21,366 nt of DNA from Mucidula mucida (GCA_015501055.1 JADNYV010000573.1:1-21366), one strand, 5' to 3'. Shown: positions 1 through 10,216, counted from the first letter of the stretch. Numbers and translations: made by a program. Notes: generated from the letters alone by a model not told the origin.

Positions 1-465
1 CAACCAACGGACTGTTTCATCATCTGTTTCATCACTGATCATACTCCTTTTCATTACCAAAGCCGTACTCATGTCGGACACACGCCCAACACATGGATGA
101 CATCATATATTCTGATACCTCATGGACTCCCTATTGTATACACACCACCGACACTCGTAGCACACATGGTTGTTTCAGTATTATTACTTACATGCAGTTA
201 CCACTCGTATTTAATGGTTTCACGGACTAGTAGCATATAACACTGGGTCAAGGCGTGGAGTTAACCCTAGCGGAAACATGTATGGACAAGGAGTTCCAAA
301 CATAGACTTACTAGTATATAAGCAGTAGCGTAGCATCATTGTACTTTAGTTCCAATCTTGTTTATACACCTGGCCTAGCCTAGCTCTACGAACACGAACA
401 CTTTCTTTCCCTGAGTCTCTCTGTGGTACCTGGTTTAGTCATGTGGATATAGTCAGTCGCTAACA
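1..465 (+). mobile_element. LTR of a Ty3-type retrotransposon, left end cut by window (possible solo LTR)
   Basis: This stretch matches the reverse complement of 8789-9253 almost end to end, at roughly 90% identity by eye, and most differences are transitions. It ends in CTAACA at 460-465; past that base the two copies diverge abruptly, which marks the 3' LTR edge. A TATA box (TATATAAG, 315-322) lies about 32 nt before TAGTTCC (347-353), so transcription would run rightward. Bases 466 onward show no primer site and no gag, so this is either a solo LTR or the LTR of a differently rearranged copy. The 5' edge lies outside the window. The open frames across it are not genes. Confidence 0.8.
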
Positions 466-1412
466 GGGAGGACATGCCAGTTAGCACAGCTAGGCGGCCT
501 TTTCTTTGGGGATCCCCCAGATTGTTGTCTCTTTGGATCACAGTTACCTGGCTGATGTGTTTTTGGAGATGATGACAATGGCTGATATGTGTAGGTTTGT
601 ACTCGGGGGCCAGTTTGCGGAAGAGCGCGCCCTGCCTAGAGATGGGTGATGCGCCCAAGATGCACACGGCGCTTTGAAGGAATTCGACGTGGTTAGGGGA
701 TTTAGGTTGTTGATGATCACTGTCAGAAGGGAAAAATATGCGGCCCTGAGGTTTGATTGTGTTTGAAATGCCTCTTGTATCCCTGACAGTTCCATTTTGG
801 GAAGACACCATCGCTATCGCTGTCAAACAACCAAGCTGCCATTCAAAATGCCAGATTCACCCTAGTGAACGGTGTTCTCTGTGTGGCGTAGCGGCACGTC
901 GGGCGGCAATTGCCAAGTCATGTGATGACCAATGATCCGTCTATCACCGAGCGCGGGTACACCAGAATTTGCCGTCTTACATACCGTCTTTCTCGACGTT
1001 GGTCACTCTATTGTATCACATCCTCGTTAGGTTGAATATCTGCCTTGTTCACTGCACGTAGGGTATGCGTCTTGGACATTGCGGCATACATCTGCATACA
1101 CACCGTCTTTCTGGACCACATATCATGACCTGTGCAGGTCCGGGGATTCCAGTCTCGTGCATCATGATCTGCTGCTAATCAGCACCAGTGGCTATCCCAC
1201 TGCAATACATCCCGAACAGGTGACAACCTGCCTTGTTTTCCCGTATTGGTCTGCTTTGTTCTCTTCCATTGGTCTAGGCACAACTTCCTGATGTTGTTCT
1301 GATTGTAGAAGGAGCTTTTACCTGTCTTGGGACGAGGCCGAATACGGAACAAACGTAACCAGGTCGATATCAATGCGGTCTCGAAAGTTATACGCCCATC
1401 ATTTTCTCTAGT
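466..1412. other. Gene-free stretch between LTR and DUF6535 gene
   Basis: No open frame here carries a recognisable domain or a splice-consistent exon chain. Short frames on both strands (for example 753-935 + and 1179-1373 -) look like chance. The right part presumably contains the promoter of the gene starting at 1413, but I see no clear TATA box. Confidence 0.5.
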
Positions 1413-4400
1413 ATGTCGTCTTCTACAACGTCCCGCCGGAAGACAATGAAGGGACCTCGCATTTCTAGCGCACGTAGGCCGTCTTTGAGCGACGATAGCA
1501 GCTCCGACGATGGCTCCGAAACCAATCGAAGTAGTACTTCAACCCATCTGAAGGCCTATTCTGAGGATGTACACCTACCGGTGCCGCAAGTCTCGAACAA
1601 GCGTAAATATAGAAGACGCAAGGCCCTAGGGTTGAATAGCAGACATTTACGCGCTGACAGAGGTATGTATCTGAACATTTAGCCCGGTCTGGGATTAATC
1701 TACGCCACGTAGGCAACGACGCGTTTGATTATGAACAGAAGTTTCCGGAGGACGATCCTTACAAGGAAATGGGACCTATGGCGCGGGTTTGGAAGACGTT
1801 CTTGGAGGAATACGCCAAGTTCGACAGCGAGAGGGTCGAGGACTGGAGAGACGCGTTGGACGTTTTACTCGTTTTTGTGAGTCGTCCTTATACATTCTGG
1901 AACAGTCTTGAGAATCGATCTTGTTTACAGGCTGGTCTATTTTCTGCTGTTGTCTCCACCTTTGTTACCCAGACTTCTCCAAACCTGCAGGTCGACTACA
2001 ATCAGGTCACTGCATACATCGTCTACGACATGCTCCGTCTTCAGCGAGCAATGATGGACGGTCTTCCCTCCGACTCCATAACCTCTTCGGGTATTACTCC
2101 GACTAGCCCCGTACATGCCTCTCGAACAGACGCTTGGGTCAACGTACTCTGGTTCACGAGTTTGGCGTTGAGTTTGACAACAGCTTTGATGGCGGTACTG
2201 GTGAAACAGTGGATCCACCAATATATGGCTGTTCCGTCGGGTACCCCCTGTGACCGCAGTCGCATTCGCCAGTTCAGGTTTGAAAATATCGATGCATGGC
2301 ACGTCCCTCTCATCATCGGTATTCTTCCTGTCCTCATGCACGTTGCGTTGGGTGTATTCTTTTTCGGATTGGTCATCCACGTCCGCGCTCTCAGTACCCC
2401 CGGCGCCGTATTGGTGGGTGTCATTGGTTTCATTGCTTTTGTAGCCTATTTTGGCACTACTCTGCTACCTCTTTTCAAACCGGACTGTCCATATAAGACC
2501 TATTTGACACTTTACTCCTACTCCATCTCCGCCTACCTTTGTGTGTCCGCGCAACGCAGTCGCCTTGTATCATGGATCCGCTGTCGCTTTGACACTATTC
2601 GCCGGCACTGTGTATCTCCAGCGGCGGATACCCAGGACGCGGTTACCAGTGATGGCCTCTCTACTGCGACCTGGCTTAGATCTCTTAGGGATGTCGAACG
2701 GCAGACAGTCGCAAGCATTGCGGAAGCTCTTGACGCTCGCGCTCTCATTGGTTTATACCACATCTCCTCTAACACGTCGGTGCAGAGAGTTGTGCTGCAG
2801 GCCTTGAGCGCTCTGCCCCTTGAAGTGCTTTCTGTTGTGAAGAAAGGTATTCCCGATGTCGCTGAGAGAATTCGGTCATTGGTAGAATCGATGGAGTTCA
2901 CGGCGCCGGACAAGCAAACAGCTTATGAACGTCTCTACAGGGCACATGTACGCGTCGAGCCTGCGGTCCCAAAGCTTGTGCCTCCAAACGTCCTGACGCC
3001 TACCCTCGAGCTCGTCGTTAGACCTCCCAATGCTTTGTCTTTGCTTGTTGATAACAGACATCCCGAACATGCCATTTGGTTTATGCGCCGCCAGATCACT
3101 CTTACAGATTCGTACCAGTCATTTGATGTCCTCGTCTGGGCCAGAATCTTGCAGAACGCATTGTCGGCTGGCACTGAATGGCTCGACGTGGGTGACAACG
3201 AGTCACCCGTTTGGTCAAAGCTCCTTCTCTGGCTCATTCAGACCCACGGATGTCTGGCGCCTACAGCATGTGACACGTCTTGCACGGAGTTAATTTCCCT
3301 ACCGCTAATCATCGAAGATTGTGACGATAATTTCGGTAGTCTGGATCCAAGGACATTCAGATTGAAAGTGCGCAAATATCCCAGATTGGATACCGCGCGC
3401 CCGATTCAGCTGCGGTGGGTGATGACGCTCTTATGCGACCATCTATCGCCGAATACTTCTTCCATGTACTCGTCCCCGACACATGTCGCGGCGCTGACTA
3501 CACGGGCCTGCCAGCTGATATTCTCCTCAATCTCGCATTGGTCCAAACCCACCACGTGCTACTCACCAGCAAATTTGGCGTCACGGACGATGAAGACGAG
3601 GATGAAGAGCAACCTGCTTTCAGTCCTAATGGTATCGTTGTCCCCGTGAAACATAAGACGCCTATGGCCAAGCTTCTCTATATCATTAGAAAATATGTTG
3701 GTGTCATCAAGGACATGAGCAACGTTCCCGGGGGGACGCTGCGGCAACATCCAGCTGTTATCAGAGCAACCTTCCGCGCCCTAAGCGGTATCATCCACTC
3801 CGACGTCTTCTTGAATGGCACTCTCGCGTCAAGCGATAAGCGAAAGATGCTACATGCTCTGGCGCGAACATTCCTCCTGGATACCTCACCGAACCAAGAC
3901 CTTATCTGCGAGTTTTGCAGCGGGATGTCGGCAGTCGTTCATCAGGAGATCGCAATAGTCGTGTTTCGTGACTTTCCTCGCTTGAAGGGCTCTGTTGAAT
4001 TGACGATTGAACTCTTGGACGCACATAATCAAGTTGACCCGGCTCGTACTCCCGCAAAGTCTCTGGGAATAGAGATTTATCGTCAACTGGCGCAGCGAGA
4101 CTGGTTGACCGAGTGGCTGGATCACCTCCACAAAGCGGTTCGAGAATCGCGCGTTCGTACAGGCATAGACATACAGAGCTTCCGGTTATATTTCTTCCTG
4201 GCCGCCTCGTACGTGGAGGGACTAGAAGTGCTACGTGCATCGTCTTCTTCTACGTTTACGCAAACGGTGGCGTACTTGAGCAAATCCAACAACCTTGCGA
4301 TACTTTGCAAAATGTTAGTTCTATCCGATGACAGTCGGCGGGTCATGCTCGACGACCTTGCGCTCTTATTTCCGGAACATTGGGAACTCTGTATACAGGA

Positions 4401-4779
4401 GGTTCTGCAGTACTTCCGCTCTGACGACGGACGACAGTGTTATAACATGTTTCGAGAACACTTCCATTTGGACGATGTTCCTTGTTACGATGGAAGAAAG
4501 GTTGAGGAACTTGAGTACAGCTCCCTGGAGGACATGCTTGTTGAGCTCTCCAATTTACACTCCCAATTCAGTGTCGGTGATTCACACTCTGTAAGTGTTC
4601 CTTCTGTACTTGTCGTATCACAGGTTTCCTGACCACCTCCGCAGAAATCATTGACGTGCGAGACTCCAGCGCTGTCTCGCACTTCGACATATCCGAACCG
4701 CTTGGCAATGGGCACGTCGGGCGCGGATGCTTGGCAGAGTCACTCACGGACTGTGGCCACGTCACGCCTCCGACAGTGA
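1413..4779 (+). CDS. DUF6535-type multipass membrane protein (Agaricomycete family)
   Basis: Proposed exons are 1413-1662, 1713-1876, 1931 to about 3335, about 3410-4590 and 4645-4779, giving roughly 1,044 residues. Introns 1663-1712 (GTATGT...GTAG), 1877-1930 (GTGAGT...ACAG) and 4591-4644 (GTAAGT, CTGAC branch, GCAG) are clear and keep frame. The N-terminus is Ser/Arg-rich and low-complexity. Splicing of intron 2 creates LLVFAGLFSAVVSTFV, the first hydrophobic segment and the hallmark of DUF6535. Further membrane segments lie near residues 208-230, 263-290 and 298-322. The long C-terminal part is soluble, Leu-rich and helical-looking, with an acidic patch (DDEDEDEE, around 3586-3609). The reading frame changes between 3340 and 3470. 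An intron 3336-3409 (GTAGTC...TTCAG) or 3321-3409 would restore it; otherwise there is an indel. The family's function is unknown. The call rests on recalled motifs, not a search. Confidence 0.75.
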
Positions 4780-5299
4780 AAGTACTACTCCGCGCAAGCA
4801 CCCGAGTTCAAAATCGGACAGTATAGTATGATTAGGACTGTCATTTACATCTACTGTTGATAGATGGTTTCTGGTATGCTTGGTGATGTACAAACCATGG
4901 CGTAGTTCTTCGTGGACGTATCAACATCTGACGAGTATACATGTACGTAAGGAAGTTTGCAATTGTGTTTTCGCAATACAGAACGGTGGTAGGCACTAGG
5001 GTATCGACCATGTTGTGTGGCGGCGGGCCACACTGGCAGCAGGTGGTCCTACTAACTCCAGAGTCCGATCTTCAACAAACTTCTCATTACACTGTAATCA
5101 TATCACGATGCAATTAGTGCTGAGGTATTCGCAAATTGGACAAACAAAAGGACTTTGGTCGCAGATCACTGAGTTTCATGTTATATTGATGTCTCGTCAA
5201 TGATGCAGTCCCACTTTTGTTTCGATATGCGAAACAAGAGGACACTCGAACAATACCAGAAGAACTGTCATGACGATGGGATTCATCGCTAGTTTATAA
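4780..5299. other. Gene-free stretch (3' flank and possible first exon of next gene)
   Basis: I see no supported gene. An ATG at 5227 opens 21 codons ending in TAG at 5290. It could be the first exon of the SR-like gene, but I could not find a splice pair joining it in frame to the open frame that begins at 5300. Confidence 0.35.
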
Positions 5300-6141
5300 C
5301 CAAGGCTCGCATTCAAATACAATACCCACATTACCTCTGATGCCAGTCTACCCATTCCTTATCCAAGCGACTTTCAGATAGAAGACTGGAAGACACACGA
5401 AGGTTCTATTCCAAGGACTTCCCGACGAACACGTTATACATCTAGCCCTGGGCACCGACATCGAGGGTTATCTACACCACAGCCAATACTTGCGCTTCAT
5501 GGCCATGATGACGACCACGCCCATAGTCAGGCAAACTTGTATCGCGACGAACAAAACTATAGCCCTTCACGAGGACGCAGTCACTCACGTCCTCGATCTG
5601 TGGGACGACGGAGTCGATCCCAATCTCCTAGAAGAAATCATCGGGATCATCGTTCATCTTCAAGAAGACGTAGTCGGTCAAACTCTCCACCCAGAACACG
5701 AGTGTATGATAGGCACACCCCTCCCAGAAGGTCATACACGTACACAAGAGATGACTTAACATCACGGATTTCTTCGCCCGTACGTCCTAAGCATAAGGGC
5801 GAACGACACGGGAAACTTGAAGACCAATTCCCGTCGTCGAATGGCGAGAGCAGCAGACCTGCAAAGAGAGACAGTAAGCGAATGCGGCAATATCGGTCAG
5901 TAGGCACACCCAGTGGCTGAGAAAATTCTTACTGATATAATGTCATCTTAGCGACAGACATGAACCCACAGAACCGCAAGTCCAGGTTGAGAATTATTGG
6001 GGTGATGTCGGAGACGAAGCTGAGGTTGAGATTGACCCAACCGTTGGGCCACCTACATTCACCCGACGAGCTGCATATAATCTTGATCTTCCTCCACCTG
6101 GCTTGTCTAAACCGAAGAAATACCGATTCGGAAAACATTGA
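5300..6141 (+). CDS. SR-like Arg/Ser-rich protein, 5' end unresolved
   Basis: One frame is open from 5300 and carries repeated RS/SR/SP dipeptides around 5565-5700 (for example GRRSRSQSPRR). It then splices at 5896 (GTCAGT) over a 56-nt intron with a CTGAT branch to CTTAG at 5950-5951. The phase fits exactly (CG + C). The second exon, 5952-6141, gives an acidic, Pro-rich tail ending YRFGKH and a TGA. Such RS-rich segments are typical of splicing and RNA-processing proteins in the nucleus, but no RNA-recognition motif or other folded domain is visible, so that role is only a guess. The start codon was not found: there is no in-frame ATG in the first 200 bases and an upstream exon is likely. 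It may be a gene remnant. Confidence 0.5.
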
Positions 6142-6499
6142 TGGGCTGTCATGACATCCCGCGTACTCCGTCCGACGTCGACGACGGCTGCAGACCTCCA
6201 CTATACGCGCAAGTGATTGAATAGCGTGGTTCTAGCAACAAGAGGACATAAGGCATAGTACACCCCATTGTCCTCGCTGGTGATCAAGACATTCGGCGCA
6301 TACGGGAGTTGCAGCAAGATTGGGCTCCATCTTGCCTAAGGCCTTCTATGCTCCCGTGATGTTCGTGTGTAATGTACACGCGTATCATATTTCCAGGAGA
6401 TGAGATGGTCCTCTCTTGCCGTTAATGCAGGAGCGCGCCTGGGGGAATGGTCGTAGTATGTGCCTTGATTTGACAAGCAATGTGCGATAATATTGGGCA
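6142..6499. other. Gap between two hypothetical genes, possible stray exon
   Basis: No complete gene is seen. A short open stretch around 6260-6353 reads coding-like (with DIRRIRELQQDW) and is preceded by a possible acceptor (GCATAG, about 6260), so a further exon of a neighbouring gene cannot be excluded. Confidence 0.25.
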
Positions 6500-7241
6500 A
6501 TGTCAACAACGAGAAATGACCTGTCTGTAGAACACATAAGAGTGAAAGCCCAGAGAGCTCTAGAAAGATCTGTTTCGCGCGCGCAAGGCGTTTACGTCCA
6601 AGAGAATGGCAATATTGTGCGAACAATGATGGGGGATGTGAATCAAGCTCCGGAAGCTCGGGCCGCACTGTACTATATTCGTTCCAACTGTTCTGACAAT
6701 GACTACACCTCAGCGGTGCCTTTGTTACCCAGCCGAGTCTTATAATTCATTATTTCCGTCCTAATCAGTTTATTTGGTATTACGTGCTTTTAGTATCCGA
6801 GAAGCGCCTCCGCACTAGACCCATCCTGTCCCTACTCGAAACAAAGAATTCCTCGACTCGCAAGGCGCGGCAAAGCGCGACGCACCACGGATACAAGCCG
6901 TGGCTGTGCCTGGTCGGTGATAAGATTCCTGTCGTAAAAGTGAATGTGTTGCACGCCATTGAACGCCGAATGGGACAGAGCCTCAGCAAGTTTGTATCTG
7001 ACTCTACCGAAGAAGACTTGGAAGTGCCGATCTGTGGGAGTCGGATGATGAGAGTAGCAGCAGCGACGAGGAAGACTTGGACGAGTACGTGATTGGTTCT
7101 TAAATTCACGTTCAAAAGGAGCTGATGTAAACTCATAGCACCGACTGGTCGTCTGACGAAGAGGATGGGCCTGAGGTTTGGGATGAAGACCCGGCGGATT
7201 GCCTCAAATATCTCCCTTTTGTTTTCCCGATTGAGTTCTGA
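6500..7241 (+). CDS. Hypothetical protein with acidic Ser/Asp/Glu-rich C-terminus
   Basis: I do not recognise this gene. Start ATG 6500. Exon 1 runs to 6715. A 53-nt intron 6716-6768 (GTGCCT, CTAAT branch, TCAG) is in phase 0. Exon 2 then reads FIWYYVLLVSEKR onward to about 7010. A last intron, 7085-7138 (GTACGT, CTGAT, CATAG), joins SSSSDEEDLD to TDWSSDEEDGPEVW, and the protein ends PFVFPIEF at TGA 7239-7241. Between about 6994 and 7040 the frame must shift. A 47-nt intron 6994-7040 (GTATCT...GGGAG) would do this but has a poor acceptor, so a single-base indel is equally likely. With the shift the product is roughly 200 residues. The acidic tail resembles those of chaperones, chromatin proteins or nucleolar proteins, but this is not diagnostic. 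Confidence 0.45.
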
Positions 7242-7283
7242 GCTAGAAGATGCACTAAAACTGATACTGTCATGACTATTGTA

Positions 7284-8231
7284 TTAAACAAAATAAACAC
7301 ACTGTACATCGCATGCCATCCAGGTTAGAGTCGCAAAACCCAATTCTTCGGCCAGCTTCTTCTTCTCCTCGTCATTCATTTCGGTCCATAGACCCCGAAT
7401 CGTCTGGGGTTGACCCTTCTTGGGACAGAACCTGCTGACATGGCCGTGTTTGCCACAGCTGAAGCAAAGTCATCTTTGACGTGCGTTGTTGATGTCCATT
7501 GGCCTGCCGGCTCCTCCATAGGTAACACCGGTGGCATCTCGTTGTGTGATCGGCGTCGGGGGTGGGTTTGTAGGATTGACTCTCGATGTAGCCGCCTGCG
7601 GAGCTAGGGGTTGGGACTGCATGCCGGACCTCTTGCTCGCTGTCCGCCTTCTCCACAGCTGATCAATCTGAATGATCTGTGCCTTCCAATCCTTGTACTT
7701 CTCTGGCAACCCGTCTCGGCTGCCATAGATCTGATCAATGATCTTCTCGTTGACATTGGTCTCGAGAAGTCGCACAACAAATGTGTCATCCTTCGAATAT
7801 CCTGCCTGTGTAAGCAGAACCTCGAACTTCTGGAAGAAATCTTGAGCGGTGTCTTGCCCTTGGCGCAACCGCTTGATCTGGTCTTGCGCGTCTCGCGCGA
7901 GGTTGGAATCCACAAATTGTTCCTTCAAATCTTCCTTGAACTCCGTCCAAGAGACTGTCCATTCCTCTTTCTCCTCGTCGAAATTCTGATCCGAGTAGTT
8001 CTGGACTCATGCATTGACATGATCTCCTTGGATGTAGGAGAGAACAACATCAATCCTTTTGGAGTCAGATGTGATGTTGTTCTTCTTGTCACAGATGTAT
8101 GTGAACATTGATCGCCACCAGCTCTTGTACTTGGTCTTGTCCCCGTCATAGTTGTAAGGTTTGTTGAGAAGGGATCGGCCTTTGGGTTCGACATCGGGGT
8201 GATGAGCGGGCTCGGGTGCTTCGTTGGACAT
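7284..8231 (-). pseudogene. gag: Orphan retrotransposon Gag with zinc knuckle and two in-frame TGA codons
   Basis: A single - strand frame runs 316 codons from ATG 8229-8231 to TAA 7284-7286. It begins MSNEAPEP and continues with the Ty3-type capsid region (WWRSMFTYI, then FKEDLKEQFVD and TAQDFFQKFEVLL). It ends with a CX2CX4HX4C knuckle, CFSCGKHGHVSRFC. TGA codons interrupt it at 8007-8009 and 7470-7472, the second just two codons before the knuckle. No indel disturbs the frame. Gag would assemble the element's particle and bind its RNA. No protease, reverse transcriptase, RNase H or integrase follows towards lower coordinates, so the element is gutted or non-autonomous. Its 5' LTR and primer site lie upstream at 8775-9253. 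The frame also stays open upstream to 8312, but the ATG at 8231 starts the recognisable part. Confidence 0.85.
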
Positions 8232-8774
8232 GGTGAATTGGGGTGATGAGATCGGAGAGTGAAAGGGTAAAAGTGGGGATATGGGTGATGCGGATTTGGA
8301 TGAAACGGGCAAGGGGATAGAGGTTTGGATGAATAAAGGGGAATTGCCTAGATCTGAAATAGAATCCAGGACTTGGTAGGGTGGGGAATGATGGTTTGTA
8401 TCGTAAGGTAAGTAAAGTAGGTAGGTATCGTAACTATCTACGCTATTTTACCAACTACTGACTATGTATCTACGGAGCCCAAGAGCTTGTCACAAGTTTG
8501 CAATTGCCCAGCCGACGTCCCTCGGGGTTGACCCGTAAACAGCGCCCACTGAAGTGCAACTGCCAAAAGTTCGTTCTCGTGAGAGCGGCTACTTCCAGCA
8601 CCCGAGGCAGTTATCTCTAACTGTTAGCCGGCGCTACTGGGACCAATACACATGTATGCGGACGTGCGCTGGGATTAGGAATCCGTCAATCTGTGAACAG
8701 GGAAAGGGAATGTGCGATGATCAAACAGCGAAGTGCTGATCGACGATCAGGGATATGTGGTAGGTGGTAGAAAG
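8232..8774 (-). other. Untranslated leader between primer site and gag
   Basis: This is 543 bases of retroelement leader with no supported gene. It contains an (AAGTAGGTAGGTATCG)-like low-complexity patch near 8405-8432. The ORF at 8554-8739 on the + strand is chance. Confidence 0.5.
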
Positions 8775-8788
8775 TAGTTCCGATCTTC
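8775..8788 (-). promoter_or_regulatory. Putative self-primer binding site
   Basis: Read on the - strand this is GAAGATCGGAACTA, starting at the first base after the LTR end CTAACA. Its complement, TAGTTCCGATCTTC, matches TAGTTCCAATCTCG in the LTR (8906 down to 8893) at 11 of the first 12 positions. That LTR stretch begins about 32 nt after the TATA box, where the RNA should start. Tf1/sushi-type fungal elements prime reverse transcription by folding the RNA 5' end onto such a site instead of using a tRNA. Confidence 0.6.
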
Positions 8789-9253
8789 TGTTAGCGACTG
8801 ACTATAGCCACAAGGCTAAACCATGTACCACAGCAAGAACTAAAGGAAAAAGTGTTTGTGTTCGTAAGACTAGGCTAGGCCAGGTGTATAAACGAGATTG
8901 GAACTAAAGTACAATGATACTATACTACTGCTTATATACTAGTAAGCCTGTGTTTGGGACTCCTTGTCCATACGTGTTTCCGCTAGGGTTAACTCCACGC
9001 CCTTGACCCAGTGTTGTATGCTACTAGTCCGTAAAACCATTAAATACGGGTGGCAACTGCATGTAAGTAATAATACTGAAACAACCATGTGTGCTACGAG
9101 TGTCGGCGGTGTGTATACAATAGGGAGTCCATGAGGTATCGGCATGTATGATGTTATCCATGTGTTGGGTGTGTGTCCAACATGAGTATGGCTTCGGTAA
9201 TGAAAAGGAGTATGATCGGTGACGAAACATATGATGAAACAGTCTGTTGGTTG
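8789..9253 (-). mobile_element. 5' LTR of the gag element (outer end unresolved)
   Basis: This is the inverted copy of 1-465. On the - strand its 3' end is CTAACA (8794-8789), and a TATA box (TATATAAG) lies at 8938-8931. It sits directly upstream of the primer site and the gag leader, as a 5' LTR should. Homology is visible to 9253, where the other copy runs off the window, so the true outer edge may lie further right. I found no CTAACA between 9254 and 9900 to mark it. The long - strand open frame 8939-9511 runs through the LTR and is not a gene. Confidence 0.8.
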
Positions 9254-10064
9254 ATAAGACAAGGCCCCTGATAAGATATGATAAGATGTGAAAATGTGAA
9301 AATATGGCGATTCATAACAAGGCGCTTCTGGTTCGACTATTCCCTCGCAGTGGGCTCTACTGTAGATGTAGACGTCAGTCTGTGCGTTGAATATGTATGT
9401 GCGAGGTATAGTCAGTTGCGATGGGAGCTGGTCGAAGCCGTAAGTCGAGTGATCAGATGTAAAATGTAGAGTACTGTAGTGTTTTGACCGCAAATTCACA
9501 TAACGGGTCACGGGGGTCTTTGAAGTGAAGCTATATATACATCATAACGGGTCACGGACCACTTTGGTCAGGCACGAGCCTCCAAATAAGGAAATTTCAG
9601 GTCCCGCTATAAGCGGAACTGTCCAAAAAAGGCAATTTAAGGGTCTGTGAAGCTGTTCGCTGTAACTTCAGACCATAATGGGTCACAGGCTGTGAAGTTA
9701 TGGTCGAAACGCTACAGTACGCCTCGAATGGATATGCTCTGCTCCTTCGTGCACTCTGTGCTCTGAGCTCCAAGCGAAATTAAGGTGTAAAACAATGAGA
9801 TTTAGACTGTGGTGGTTGGAAGGTAAAGTAGGTATGGGTCTAAGCCTACATTAACTAGGCCCATGGTAGAGTGGTGTGATCCTAGAAATTAAATAAGTGG
9901 TGTAATATAGGTCTGGACTAAGCCAGAGGAATGGAGACTGAGGTGGGCTGATCTATGAGTAAAAACATGTAGGTAAGCATAAAGTAAAGGCAGAGAGTAA
10001 AATCCCAAGTCGAGGAACTGTCACCGATGAATGATCCCAATCCGACTCTGCGACAATGCACTAC
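9254..10064. other. Gene-free, repeat-bearing stretch
   Basis: There is no supported coding frame. The left part may still belong to the LTR. The centre holds the GGGTCAC motif cluster listed separately. From about 9780 to 10030 the DNA is rich in short GGT/AAGTA runs without a clear unit. Confidence 0.5.
9499..9705. repeat. CATAACGGGTCAC motif cluster with short inverted repeats
   Basis: CATAACGGGTCACGG occurs at 9499 and 9543, and a variant CATAATGGGTCACAGG at 9674. Next to the third copy, GACCATAA (9671-9678) is mirrored by TTATGGTC (9698-9705), and TAACTTCA (9663-9670) by TGAAGTTA (9693-9700). The pieces may be ends of decayed miniature DNA transposons. Confidence 0.45.
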
Positions 10065-10087
10065 TACAACGATGGCGGACAGCGAAG
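10065..10087 (-). pseudogene. HSPA12-like gene copy, part beyond the TRIM insertion
   Basis: On the - strand CTTCGCTGTCCGCCATCGT (10087 downward) matches CTTCGCTGTCCACCATCGT at 21049-21067 of the intact paralogue with one mismatch. It continues the copy found at 10868-11575 across the TRIM insertion. Similarity fades below about 10065. Confidence 0.65.
10084..10087. repeat. Target site duplication GAAG, left copy
   Basis: GAAG directly precedes the left LTR, and the same four bases follow the right LTR at 10868-10871. The paralogous uninterrupted site (CTTC at 21049-21052 on the + strand) contains these bases once. Confidence 0.75.
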
Positions 10088-10214
10088 TGTATGTCTCGCT
10101 TATGTTATATGTACACGCGTAGCACGGATGTTATAGGTACATAGGCTCCGAATGTACACCTTGTCTGAAGACCACCATCATGTCTGCGCGGCTAGCCGAG
10201 TCCGCATACCTACA
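10088..10214 (+). repeat. Left 127-bp LTR of the TRIM-like element
   Basis: TGTATG...CCTACA. It differs from the right LTR at three positions, two in ACGCGT versus ACACAT (about 10120) and one in ACATAGG versus ACACAGG. All three are transitions, so the copies are about 98% identical. Confidence 0.9.
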
Positions 10215-10216
10215 TC

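Noticed and set aside
386..826. 146-codon open frame on the - strand
   Set aside because: It overlaps the end of the LTR, has no domain and no coding-like composition.
3415..3514. Intron GTGGGT...CCAG in the DUF6535 gene
   Set aside because: Joining the exons gives an immediate TGA, and its length does not correct the frame.
7284..8231. Alternative genetic code with TGA as sense
   Set aside because: TGA is used as a normal stop by the neighbouring genes (4779, 6141, 7241, 17331, 19434).
8939..9511. 190-codon open frame on the - strand
   Set aside because: It runs through the LTR copy. The homologous region at 1-330 does not keep it as a protein, and the content is low-complexity His/Tyr/Thr.
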